Notes: generated by a model not told the origin, from the sequence alone. DNA of 20,657 bases from a virus (IMGVR_UViG_3300036045_000524:1-20657); one strand, 5' to 3'. Counted from the first letter of the stretch, positions 6,239 through 13,141 are shown. Numbers and translations are program-made.

Positions 6239-6952
6239 ATGGCACTGCGAGAGGTGATTGACCGGGAGACCGGCGAGATCATCGACTATCCGGTCCGGGG
6301 CGTCGAGCGGCGGACCGACGAGGAAGCGCTGGCGCGGATCGGCCAGCACCTAGTCCACCGCTACGTCTACGAGATCGAGGTCTGGAACTCGCGCGAACGG
6401 CGCTACATGACCCAGCAGAGCCTGACCCAGGCGGGGGTCGTGGCCATCGCCGGGGCGATGGGCGGTCTGGTGGTGAGCCTGCCGGTCTGGGAGCGGGACG
6501 ACGCCGGGGTGACCTGCACCGTGCCGGCGACCGACCAGGCGGCTGGGCTGACCGTGTACGGCTGTAGCTACACGCCGTTCTGGACGGAGGGGCAGGACGG
6601 GCGACGGTTCGAGAACCGCAACGCCCACGCGGCGGCGCTCGGCCGAGCCCAGCGCAACGCCTTGCGGCAGCTCCTCTCGCCAGGCGTCGTCGATCAGGTG
6701 ATCGCCTGGTACCTGGAGAGTCCCAAGCGCCCGCCACCGCCGCAGCGGCAGGGCGGCGGGAAGCGCCAGGCCCAGCCGAGCGCCGAGGAGCAGGCCGAGA
6801 TCGACCGTCTCATGGCGAGGATTGAGGAAGCCAGCCCCGAGGAGCTGAACCGCCAGGTGCGGGCCGAGATCGCCGGAGCGGTGATCCGCGAGAAGACCGG
6901 TCTCTGGTCCGCCTTCCACGCCCGTGGGAAGGCGCTGCGCGATGACGGATAG
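6239..6952 (+). CDS. Possible single-strand annealing protein (Rad52/Sak-like)
   Basis: A 237-residue protein. The central part (about 55-165) has a pattern I associate with phage annealing proteins of the Rad52/Sak superfamily: SLTQAGVVAIAGAMGG, a beta-rich stretch containing TVYGCSYTPFW, then ENRNAHAAALGRAQRNALRQ, the Ala-rich DNA-binding helix type seen in that fold. A Pro/Gln linker (about 165-178) leads to a helical, acidic C-terminal tail that could bind partner proteins. GAAGGGGGT precedes the ATG. Immediate neighbours are a Pol X nucleotidyltransferase and the replication genes, which suits a recombination role. The family call is from pattern only and is tentative. Confidence 0.45.
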   Translation: MALREVIDRETGEIIDYPVRGVERRTDEEALARIGQHLVHRYVYEIEVWNSRERRYMTQQSLTQAGVVAIAGAMGGLVVSLPVWERDDAGVTCTVPATDQAAGLTVYGCSYTPFWTEGQDGRRFENRNAHAAALGRAQRNALRQLLSPGVVDQVIAWYLESPKRPPPPQRQGGGKRQAQPSAEEQAEIDRLMARIEEASPEELNRQVRAEIAGAVIREKTGLWSAFHARGKALRDDG

Positions 6953-7556
6953 GGCGCTGATCCCGGCCGAGACGGCCCAGGCGGCGGCGCGGGACCTCCT
7001 GGCGCTGCTGGAACCGGCCTGTGCCCGGCTTGAGATCGCCGGCTCGCTGCGGCGGGGCGTCGAGGCGGTCAAGGACGTCGAACTGTGCGCCGCCCCGTTG
7101 ACGGACGCGATCCAGAGCGGGCTGTTCGGCGAGACGCAGACGGTGAGCCGGCTAGAGGGCCTGGTCGCGTCGCTGCTCCGGATCGGGCGGCTGTCGCCCC
7201 GGCTCGACACGAACGGGGTGCAGCGGCTAGGGCCGCGCTACAAGGCGCTGCTGTATCAGGAGATCCCGGTCGACCTGTTCATCACCGACGCGGCGCGGTG
7301 GGGCGCGATCTACGCGATCCGGACGGGACCGAGCGGGTTCAGCCATCTCTGCGTGACCTCGCGCGCGCTGGATGGGGCGATGCCGTACGGGATGCGGCAG
7401 CAGGACGGCGGGCTCTGGCATGGCGACATGCAGTTGGAGACGCCCGAGGAGGAGGACTGGTTCCGCGCGCTCGGCCTGCCCTGCTGGCCTCCTCATGAGC
7501 GGACGGAGGAGCGCCTGCGGGCGTACCTCGGCGAGCGACGGGAGGCGCGGCGATGA
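6942..7556 (+). CDS. Pol X-type nucleotidyltransferase
   Basis: A stand-alone phage nucleotidyltransferase (204 residues) of the DNA polymerase beta palm type, likely adding nucleotides to DNA ends or filling gaps. IAGSLRRG (32-39) is the GS motif. Asp45 and Glu47 in KDVEL, with Asp111 in VDLF, give the metal-binding acidic triad. RWGAIYAIRTG (119-129) and the C-terminal LGLPCWPPHER (178-187) match the usual ending of phage Pol X proteins, so it appears complete. The 8-kDa lyase domain and PHP domain of cellular Pol X are absent. ATG 6942 is chosen because GGAAGG lies about 10 nt upstream; an in-frame ATG at 6924 would add six residues. It overlaps the previous gene by 11 nt. Confidence 0.85.
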   Translation: MTDRALIPAETAQAAARDLLALLEPACARLEIAGSLRRGVEAVKDVELCAAPLTDAIQSGLFGETQTVSRLEGLVASLLRIGRLSPRLDTNGVQRLGPRYKALLYQEIPVDLFITDAARWGAIYAIRTGPSGFSHLCVTSRALDGAMPYGMRQQDGGLWHGDMQLETPEEEDWFRALGLPCWPPHERTEERLRAYLGERREARR

Positions 7557-7774
7557 GGGGGACTGAGCGGCGGTCCGCGTTGCTCGCGGCCATCGAGCAG
7601 TACTGGGCGCGGCACGGCTACGGCCCCTCGATCCGGGACCTCGTGGCGATGACCGGCTGGAGCAGCACGTCGGTGGTGGATTACCACCTCCGGGAGTTGC
7701 ACGGCCATGGGCTGATCGACTGGGATCGACGGGTGGCGCGGTCGATCCGGGTTCGAGAGCGGGTGGCGGCGTGA
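7553..7774 (+). CDS. LexA-like winged-helix protein
   Basis: A 73-residue protein consisting of only a winged HTH of the LexA N-terminal type: helix 1 ALLAAIEQYWARHGYGPSIR, then DLVAMTGWSSTSVVDYHLRE as the recognition helix, then a short wing (GLIDWDRRVARSIRV). The S24 autoprotease half of LexA is missing, so it cannot self-cleave. It may act as a transcription factor or compete with host LexA at SOS boxes. Start and stop overlap both neighbours by 4 nt (ATGA upstream, GTGA downstream), so it is translated with the nucleotidyltransferase and methyltransferase. Confidence 0.8.
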   Translation: MRGTERRSALLAAIEQYWARHGYGPSIRDLVAMTGWSSTSVVDYHLRELHGHGLIDWDRRVARSIRVRERVAA

Positions 7775-9714
7775 TCGAGGCTGAGCCGGGACTGCAACTC
7801 GCGCCCCCCTTCCCCTGGTTCGGAGGAAAGTCAAGACGAGCGGCTGACATCTGGGCGCGGCTGGGTGACCCGACCAATTATTGTGAACCCTTCGCCGGGG
7901 CGCTCGGCTGCCTGCTCCAGCGTCCCCACCCGCCCCGGATCGAGACGGTCAACGACATCGACGCCTACATCTGCCTGGCTCCAGAGACTCGGTTGCTGAC
8001 TGAAGATCTGCGATGGAAGCCATGCGTTGATGTTGCCGTTGGAGACCGATTGATCGGGTTCGATGAATTCAACACAGGCCAGCCTGTGGGCAAGTTCGGT
8101 GCTCCAAGTCGATATCGACATTGGCAAATGACGACAGTTACAGCAGTCCGGCGCGTCGTCAAGCCGTGTTATCGCTTGACGTTTGATGATGGGACCACGG
8201 TGGTTGCTTCAGCTGACCATCTCTGGCTGGGAGGTTCTCACCGACCAGGAAATCATGGTGGACGTGGATGGCGGTGGCTAAAAACCGAGTCGTTGGTCTG
8301 TAATCGGGCGACGCAGCGCAGTTGGATATTGAAACTCTGCGATGTCATAGAGCCTGAAGACTCATACGATGCCGGGTGGCTAGCAGGCTTTTTTGACGGC
8401 GAGGGCAACTTCCGTAAAGCGCCAGGCTGGCGTGTTGGAGTGACACAACGTTTAGGGTTGGAAGCCGATCGAGCGCAGCGGCTACTGATTGAGCGTGGCT
8501 TTGACCTGGGAATTACCCGCAGTGTTCAAGAGCGCAATCATCCGGTGCTCAACATCTGTATCAACGGTGGCATGCGGGAAACGTTGCGATTCCTGATGCT
8601 GACGAGACCTGAACGATTGATTCGGGCTTTTCAGGTCCAAATCCCGCACTTGTCACTGTATGCCCGCGCTCGCCAGGCAGTTGGGCTTGTAGCCAAAGAG
8701 TTCCTTGGAGACCTGGAAGTCGTCGCTATTACCACCGAGTCTCATACGTTTGTGGCAGAAGGACTCGCATCTCATAACTGCAACGCCTTCCGCGCCATCC
8801 AGCACGATCCCGACGCGGTGGCCCACTACGCCGACCGGCCGGTTTTTGAGTCGGACCTGCACGCCATCCATAGCTGGCTGATCCGGACCGGGCGAGAGCG
8901 GGTGGCGCGGATCGAGGGCGACCCGGAGTACTACGACGCCCAGGTGGCGGGCTGGTGGCTGTGGGGGATCTGCTGCTGGATCGGCTCCGGCTGGTGCTCG
9001 GGACGCGGCCCGTGGCAGGTGGTCGACGGGATGCTGGTGGATAGCCGCGTTGAGGGGGATTTTCCGGGAGACGCCCGTACCGGCGTCGAGCGAGCCCGCC
9101 CCCACCTGAGCCATGCAGACGGTCAGGGCGTCCTCCGCCAGGGTGTCGAGCGCAAGCGCCCGTCGCTGGGCGGCGACAACGCCGGGCGCGGGGTGAATCG
9201 GAAGGTCCCGCTCACCAGTGGGCGGGACTACGGGCGGGGTGTCACGCGTCCGATGCCGCACGTCAAGGGCGACGACGCTGGCCTGGGCGTGAACCGCCCA
9301 GGCCAGGACCTCACCGCCTACATGCGGGCACTCAGTGACCGGCTCCGGCGCGTCCGGGTCTGCTGTGGGGACTGGACGCGGGTGATGGGGCCGAGTGTCA
9401 CCACCGGCCACGGTGTGACGGGCATCCTGCTGGATCCGCCCTATCGCCAGTATGGCCGCGCCAGAGACCTCTACCGGATGGAACGCGACCTCAACGACGA
9501 CGTGATGGCCTGGGCGCTGGAGCACGGGGACGATCCCAGGCTCCGCATCGCGCTGTGTGGGCTGGTCGATGAGTACGCCATGCCCGAGACCTGGGAGCGG
9601 GTGGTCTACCGGACGACGGGGATGCGCAGTGACGGCCAGGAGGCGATCTGGTACTCGCGGCACTGCCTGCGGCCGGCCGAGGCGGTGACGCAGATCGGGC
9701 TGGGGGGGCTATGA
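7771..9714 (+). CDS. DNA adenine methyltransferase interrupted by an intein
   Basis: Precursor of 647 residues from a GTG start. After removal of the 269-residue intein (68-336) the mature enzyme would have 378 residues. It is a D12-class N6-adenine methyltransferase: FPWFGGKSR (14-22), CEPFAGALG (38-46) as the SAM-binding motif I, NDIDAYI/CNAFRAI across the splice junction, and the catalytic DPPY at 555-558. Between about 437 and 510 lies a tandem repeat with a 16-residue period. A host-type restriction partner is not present, so a role in protecting phage DNA or in regulation is more likely than a restriction-modification pair. The exteins have the high G+C of the neighbours; the intein does not. 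The start overlaps the LexA-like gene by 4 nt and the end overlaps the initiator gene by 4 nt. Confidence 0.92.
   Translation: MIEAEPGLQLAPPFPWFGGKSRRAADIWARLGDPTNYCEPFAGALGCLLQRPHPPRIETVNDIDAYICLAPETRLLTEDLRWKPCVDVAVGDRLIGFDEFNTGQPVGKFGAPSRYRHWQMTTVTAVRRVVKPCYRLTFDDGTTVVASADHLWLGGSHRPGNHGGRGWRWLKTESLVCNRATQRSWILKLCDVIEPEDSYDAGWLAGFFDGEGNFRKAPGWRVGVTQRLGLEADRAQRLLIERGFDLGITRSVQERNHPVLNICINGGMRETLRFLMLTRPERLIRAFQVQIPHLSLYARARQAVGLVAKEFLGDLEVVAITTESHTFVAEGLASHNCNAFRAIQHDPDAVAHYADRPVFESDLHAIHSWLIRTGRERVARIEGDPEYYDAQVAGWWLWGICCWIGSGWCSGRGPWQVVDGMLVDSRVEGDFPGDARTGVERARPHLSHADGQGVLRQGVERKRPSLGGDNAGRGVNRKVPLTSGRDYGRGVTRPMPHVKGDDAGLGVNRPGQDLTAYMRALSDRLRRVRVCCGDWTRVMGPSVTTGHGVTGILLDPPYRQYGRARDLYRMERDLNDDVMAWALEHGDDPRLRIALCGLVDEYAMPETWERVVYRTTGMRSDGQEAIWYSRHCLRPAEAVTQIGLGGL
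7972..8778 (+). mobile_element. LAGLIDADG intein in the methyltransferase
   Basis: In-frame protein intron of 269 residues that should excise itself and join the two methyltransferase halves. Block A begins with Cys68 (CLAPETRLL). Block B is TVVASADHLWL with His150 and Ser in place of the usual Thr three residues before it. A homing-endonuclease motif AGWLAGFFDGEG is at 201-212; I see only one clear LAGLIDADG motif. Block F is LEVVAITTESHTFVAEG and block G ends in His335-Asn336 followed by Cys337. All splicing residues are present. Base composition is lower than the flanks: 33 of 60 G+C in 8041-8100 against 42 of 60 in 9001-9060, which supports separate ancestry. Confidence 0.93.
9082..9297 (+). 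repeat. 48-bp-period coding repeat in the methyltransferase
   Basis: The protein motif GV[ENT]R recurs at residues 438, 458, 474, 490 and 506, spaced 20, 16, 16 and 16 residues, each followed in most copies by a Pro, then Gly/Asp-rich residues. The coding DNA therefore repeats with a 48-bp period from 9142 on. Copies are diverged. It lies between the second conserved block (WCSGRGPW) and the VCCGDW/DPPY region, so it is an insertion in the target-recognition part of the enzyme. Confidence 0.7.
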
Positions 9715-10664
9715 CATCGTGGTTCCGCTCCTGGCATGGAGCTCCGACCGACACGAAGTGGCTCGCCGTCGCGCAACGGGCGGGCGTCGCGCCGATTCTG
9801 GTGATGGGGACGGCCTGGGCGCTCTTTGACTACGCCAGCCAGCACGAGGAGCGGGGTTGTGTCGAGGGGTTCGACGCCGAGGGGTTCGCCGCCCTGAGTG
9901 GGACCACGGAGTCCGAGATCGTCGCGGTGATCGACGCCATGACTGCCAAGGGGATCATCACCGGCGGACGTCTCACCGCCTGGGAGAAGCGCCAGCCGAA
10001 GCGCGAGGACGACTCGACTGATCGAACGCGCCGGTACCGAGAGCGGCGATCCGAGCGCGTCACCGACGACGCTGGTGACGATGTGACGCATGGTGACGCA
10101 GCGCGACGCGACGTCACGCTCCAGATACAGAGAAGAGAAGAACTAGAGACAGAAGAGCGTGGTACTGACGTACCACGGAGGCATCGCGATCCCGACCCGC
10201 CGCCTGAGCCTGTCGCTCCGGCCCCGGAACCGCCGCCCGGGCAGCCGTACGGGCTCTACGTGGCGCTCTGCGAGGAGCTCGAGGCCGACGAGTCCGGCTT
10301 GTCGCCGTCGTTCAAGCGCCAGCAGCTCGGGATCGCCAAGCGACTGCTGGAGCAGGGCTACGGAGAGGACAAGGTCCGCCGCTGCCTGCGGTTCCTGCGC
10401 TCCCAGACCTGGCGGACGGGACCAATCGACCTGCGGACGATCCAGGCCGAGATCGGCAGGTGGGAGCTGAACGGCGAGCCGTCCGAGGAGCGTGCCAGGG
10501 CCCCCAACGGACGGCATCCGCCGCCGGGGTCTGGCCGGGCGGCGATCCGAGAGTTTTCCCGAATCATGGACGAAATCGAGGGGGTGACGCGTGAGGAGAG
10601 AGACGTTCGAGCGGCAGATGAGCCTGCTGTCGTCGATGTGGCCTACCGCGCCCGTGACGGCTGA
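9711..10664 (+). CDS. Phage replication initiator
   Basis: A 317-residue protein of the phage replisome-organiser type. The N-terminal 95 residues form a winged-helix DNA-binding domain (DTKWLAVAQRAGVAP, then FAALSGTTESEIVAVIDAM, then KGIITGGRLTAWEKRQPKR). A charged, probably disordered linker (98-178, Arg/Asp-rich then Pro-rich) follows. A helical domain at about 180-255 (SPSFKRQQLGIAKRLLEQG, TIQAEIGRW) is in the place of the helicase- or loader-binding part. The gene for the G39P-like loader follows immediately, overlapping by 74 nt. The DNA encoding the linker holds GTGACG repeats, a purine-rich tract and an inverted repeat, so the origin is probably inside the gene, as in lambda O. The start overlaps the methyltransferase stop (ATGA). 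Confidence 0.75.
   Translation: MTSWFRSWHGAPTDTKWLAVAQRAGVAPILVMGTAWALFDYASQHEERGCVEGFDAEGFAALSGTTESEIVAVIDAMTAKGIITGGRLTAWEKRQPKREDDSTDRTRRYRERRSERVTDDAGDDVTHGDAARRDVTLQIQRREELETEERGTDVPRRHRDPDPPPEPVAPAPEPPPGQPYGLYVALCEELEADESGLSPSFKRQQLGIAKRLLEQGYGEDKVRRCLRFLRSQTWRTGPIDLRTIQAEIGRWELNGEPSEERARAPNGRHPPPGSGRAAIREFSRIMDEIEGVTREERDVRAADEPAVVDVAYRARDG
10058..10157. other. Candidate replication origin inside the initiator gene
   Basis: GTGACG occurs at 10075, 10083 and 10093, a variant GCGACG at 10103, and inverted copies CGTCAC at 10058 and 10112. The units at 10083, 10093 and 10103 are 10 bp apart. Directly after this block, 10121-10157 is AT-richer and nearly all purine on the plus strand. Iterons followed by an asymmetric purine tract inside the initiator gene is the layout of lambda ori in gene O. 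Repeats are short, so the assignment is moderate. Confidence 0.5.
10158..10177. repeat. 8-bp inverted repeat next to the origin candidate
   Basis: CGTGGTAC and GTACCACG are perfect complements around TGAC. The element begins where the purine-rich tract of the origin candidate ends and lies within the linker-coding part of the initiator gene. It could be a protein-binding site or a hairpin. Confidence 0.5.
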
Positions 10665-11100
10665 GCGGCTGGCGGCCTACTGGCTGGTGCTTCAGGACCT
10701 CGACGATGGGGTGATGACCAGCGCGGTCGAGCGGGGCTTGCGGGAGTGGCGCTTCTTCCCGGTGCCGGCCGAGATCCTGACCCAGGCCCGGCTGGTGGTG
10801 GCGGAGCGGCTGCGGGTCAGGGACGCCGACAGCGCCTGGAACGCGGTCCTGGCGGTAGCCCGTGGCTGGGCCGAGCGGGGCCGGCCGGTGCGACACGAGT
10901 TCTCCGAGCTGGAGTGGCAGGCGGTGGCGACGATTGGCGGGATGCGGGCCGTCGCGCTGACCGAGACCGACGAGCTGGACTACCTCCGGCGGGCGTTCAT
11001 CGAGATCTACGAGCGGATGTTGACCCGCGAGCTGAGTGAGGCCGTCGCGCTGGGCGCGGCCATCCCGACGCCGGTTCCGATCAGCGCCGGGCGGCGCTAG
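10591..11100 (+). CDS. Helicase loader, G39P-like
   Basis: A 169-residue protein resembling the SPP1 G39P family that loads the replicative helicase onto the origin. Typical features are an ETFERQ...LLSSMWPTAPVT start, then ERLAAYWLVLQDLDDGVM and the conserved WRFFPVPAEI block (about 48-62). The C-terminal half is helical and less conserved. GTG 10591 is chosen because the family-like N-terminus starts there and GAGGGGGT lies 6 nt upstream; ATG 10618 would cut it off. No replicative helicase gene is seen in the window, so it probably recruits host DnaB. It overlaps the initiator gene by 74 nt in another frame. Confidence 0.7.
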   Translation: MRRETFERQMSLLSSMWPTAPVTAERLAAYWLVLQDLDDGVMTSAVERGLREWRFFPVPAEILTQARLVVAERLRVRDADSAWNAVLAVARGWAERGRPVRHEFSELEWQAVATIGGMRAVALTETDELDYLRRAFIEIYERMLTRELSEAVALGAAIPTPVPISAGRR

Positions 11101-11129
11101 GGCTGGCGAGACGACGAGGAGGTGCTGAG

Positions 11130-11699
11130 ATGGTGGCGAGTGTGACCCTGAGCAATGGCGAGCGGTCTCGGTCGGTGACGATCGGGCCCGAGGCGGCGAC
11201 GCGCTTCTTAGAGGCGACGGGCGATCCGGACGAGCTGCCCACGCTGGAACCGCCCTACCCGATGGTCATGCCCTACCGCGAGTCCGACGCCTTGGAGCGG
11301 CGGGCCAACGCCCTGATCAGGCGACACGAGGAGCTAGCGCCGCTGGAGGATTTGTCCATCGCCTATCTCTGGCGGCAGAAGGGCAAGAGCTACGTGGCCC
11401 GGACGATGCTGGCGACCGACCTGCTCGCGCACTATAGCCGGGCGGACATCGTCATCTGGCTGGCGGCCGACTACGCCCATGAGCAGGCGCTGAACGACCG
11501 GGGCATCGAGGCGCTGCTGTATCGGCAGCTCTGCTACATCGAGGTCGACGAGGAGAAAAAGGGCTTCAAGCTGCGAAAACCCGATTTCGTCGGGTTCTTC
11601 CAGGAGATCGAGCGCTACGGGCTCTACTCGGAGGACCTGCGGGATCTCAAGCGCGTCTTCCAGGAGCACCTGCCGGGCTTCGAGGGCCGATTGCCATGA
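11130..11699 (+). CDS. Phage metallopeptidase-family protein with lost zinc motif
   Basis: A 189-residue protein. Residues about 60-168 follow the pattern of the putative phage metallopeptidase family (PhageMetallopep): LEDLSIAYLWRQKGK, then ADIVIWLAADYA, a helix ending ALLYRQLCY, and the closing DFVGFFQEIERYGLY. In that family the helix normally ends in D-H-E-L-C-H. Here the HExxH positions read Arg132, Gln133 and Tyr136, so zinc binding and catalysis should be lost. The frame is otherwise intact and GAGGAGGT precedes the ATG by 7 nt. It may now be a binding or regulatory protein. The family call is from pattern memory. Confidence 0.7.
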   Translation: MVASVTLSNGERSRSVTIGPEAATRFLEATGDPDELPTLEPPYPMVMPYRESDALERRANALIRRHEELAPLEDLSIAYLWRQKGKSYVARTMLATDLLAHYSRADIVIWLAADYAHEQALNDRGIEALLYRQLCYIEVDEEKKGFKLRKPDFVGFFQEIERYGLYSEDLRDLKRVFQEHLPGFEGRLP

Positions 11700-12079
11700 G
11701 GATCATCTCCTTCGCCTGGACGGCGCCGGCGCTGCTGGCCGGGGCCAAGACCGTGACGCGGCGCGATTGGGACGACGACTACGCGGCGCGGTTCCGTCCG
11801 GGCGAGATCATCCAGGCGTACGACCGCTCGCCACGGCACCACGGGAAGCCAATCGCGCTGATCCGGATCGTCTCGGTCCGCAAAGAGTCGAACCGCGAGG
11901 CTCCGATCAGCGATTGGGAGGCTGAGGGGTTCGCCTGGTTTTGCGCGCATCCGGACCGGCTGCCGAAGCGGGACCGGGTGGGCTATCTCAACACGATCCA
12001 GCCGGAGTCGTTCGACTTGTTCCGCCGCAGTCCTGGCGCGATGTGGGTGTGCCGGTTCGAGCTGGTGGAGGTGCTCTGA
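11696..12079 (+). CDS. ASCH-domain protein
   Basis: A 127-residue protein of the ASCH (PUA-like) fold, a small beta-barrel thought to bind RNA or nucleotides. The opening ISFAWTAPALLAGAKTVTRRDW is the characteristic first helix and strand of phage ASCH proteins (SF..T..A...G.KTVTRR). GEIIQAYDRSPRHHGKPIAL is the barrel strand with a conserved Asp, and the C-terminal VCRFELVEV is the last strand. It is full length for a single-domain member. It overlaps the preceding gene (ATGA) and the next gene by 1 nt. Substrate and role in the phage are unknown. Confidence 0.78.
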   Translation: MRIISFAWTAPALLAGAKTVTRRDWDDDYAARFRPGEIIQAYDRSPRHHGKPIALIRIVSVRKESNREAPISDWEAEGFAWFCAHPDRLPKRDRVGYLNTIQPESFDLFRRSPGAMWVCRFELVEVL

Positions 12080-12585
12080 TGGTCTACGCGGCGACGACCA
12101 CGGTGCCGGTCGAGCGAACGCGGGGCGAGATCGAGCAGCTCCTGAAGGCGTGGGGCGCCGACGCGTTCGCCTTCGGCTGGGACTCGACGATCAATGCGAC
12201 GGCGGTTTCGTTCCGAATCAAGGGCGTCTACTACAAGTTCCGCGTCCCTCTGCCGGACATCAACGACGCACGGTACCGCTACGACCGGAGCCACCGGCGT
12301 GGGACGGATCAGCAGGTCCGCAACCGTCTGGCGCAGGCCGAGCGCTCGGCCTGGCGGGCGACGCTCTTCGTGATCAAGGCCAAGAAGGAGAGCGTCGAGA
12401 GCGGGATCGAGTCGTTCGAGCAGGCGTTCCTCCCGCAGGTCATGCTCCCGGACGGGACGATCTACGGCGATTGGGCTGAGGTGGAGATTGAGGACATGTA
12501 TGCGACTGGCCAGATGCCGAGAGCGCTCCCCGGAACTGGGCTCGCGTTGGGAGCGGGAGCGAACTACGTCGAGGCGGGGCCATGA
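12079..12585 (+). CDS. Conserved phage protein, unknown function
   Basis: A 168-residue protein; I have the impression of a widespread phage family (opening TTTVPVERTRGEIEQLLKAW, then FGWD) but know no function for it. The N-terminal 70 residues alternate strand and helix and contain GVYYKFRVPLPD. A basic stretch of Arg and Gln (about 72-96) precedes a helix with FVIKAKKESVESGIESFEQA and a hydrophobic segment FLPQVMLPDGTIYGD. Basic and aromatic content suggests nucleic-acid contact, which is an inference only. Start and stop overlap both neighbours (TGATG upstream, ATGA downstream). Confidence 0.75.
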   Translation: MVYAATTTVPVERTRGEIEQLLKAWGADAFAFGWDSTINATAVSFRIKGVYYKFRVPLPDINDARYRYDRSHRRGTDQQVRNRLAQAERSAWRATLFVIKAKKESVESGIESFEQAFLPQVMLPDGTIYGDWAEVEIEDMYATGQMPRALPGTGLALGAGANYVEAGP

Positions 12586-12914
12586 GCGGGTTGATGACGA
12601 TGCACGAGTACCGCGCGGCGCAGGCAGCCGAGATGGCCGAGCGCGAGCTCCAGGATGCGGTGATGGCCCTGGGGAGGTATCTCGGCTACCGCTGCTACCA
12701 CACCCACGACAGCCGCCGGTCGGAGCCGGGATTCCCGGACCTGGTCCTGGCACGTCCGGGCCGGGTGGTGGTGGCCGAGTTGAAGCGCGAGACGGGCCGG
12801 CTCACCGACGATCAGCAGGACTGGCTGGAGAGGCTGGGCGGTGCGGGGATCGAGTGTCATATCTGGCGTCCGTCCGACTACCTAGACGGGCGGATCGAGG
12901 AGGTGCTGCGATGA
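12582..12914 (+). CDS. VRR-NUC domain nuclease
   Basis: A 110-residue PD-(D/E)xK nuclease of the VRR-NUC family, a fold used to cleave branched DNA structures. Glu22 in ERELQDAV, Asp53 in GFPDLVLA, and Glu66 with Lys68 in VVVAELKRE make the active site; Gln79 in LTDDQQDWLERL is the usual trailing residue. The single domain is complete. It is placed late in the early operon, next to replication and recombination genes, which suits Holliday-junction or flap processing. It overlaps the preceding and following genes by 4 nt each. Confidence 0.88.
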   Translation: MSGLMTMHEYRAAQAAEMAERELQDAVMALGRYLGYRCYHTHDSRRSEPGFPDLVLARPGRVVVAELKRETGRLTDDQQDWLERLGGAGIECHIWRPSDYLDGRIEEVLR

Positions 12915-13141
12915 GCGGGACGGAGACCTCTCTCCGTGGCTACTGGTTGGTGGAGTGGAGGAAGCCGCCGGTCGGCGTGGACCGGGTGACGCATACCCAG
13001 CGGTTCTACCCGACTCGGGAGGCACTGCCGGCCTACGTGCGGCGGATTTTCGACGGGGACCGTGAGAAGCCGCTCGAGGGGTGCTGGGGCGGGCGCTGCC
13101 TGCGGCTGTGGAGGGGCTATGCGGATGAGCACCCTGACTGA
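12911..13141 (+). CDS. Small aromatic-rich protein, unknown function
   Basis: A 76-residue protein with no recognised family. It is rich in Trp, Tyr and Arg: GYWLVEWRKPPVGVDRV, then THTQRFYPTREALPAYVRRI, ending in a Cys/Gly stretch (EGCWGGRCLRLWRGY). It may be a compact beta-alpha fold. The start overlaps the VRR-NUC gene by 4 nt and the end overlaps the LuxR-type gene by 23 nt, so expression is tied to both. Confidence 0.6.
   Translation: MSGTETSLRGYWLVEWRKPPVGVDRVTHTQRFYPTREALPAYVRRIFDGDREKPLEGCWGGRCLRLWRGYADEHPD

Noticed and set aside
9082-9297. CRISPR-like array
   Set aside because: The regular spacing is a diverged coding repeat with a 48-bp period in frame, without conserved repeat/spacer alternation.
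8653-9663. 336-codon minus-strand open frame opposite the methyltransferase
   Set aside because: Antisense to the repeat and DPPY regions of the methyltransferase, with no recognisable domain and no plausible Shine-Dalgarno.
7771-9714. Two separate genes: a truncated methyltransferase and a homing endonuclease
   Set aside because: The frame is continuous through both junctions and has all intein splice residues, so a spliced precursor explains it better than a broken gene.
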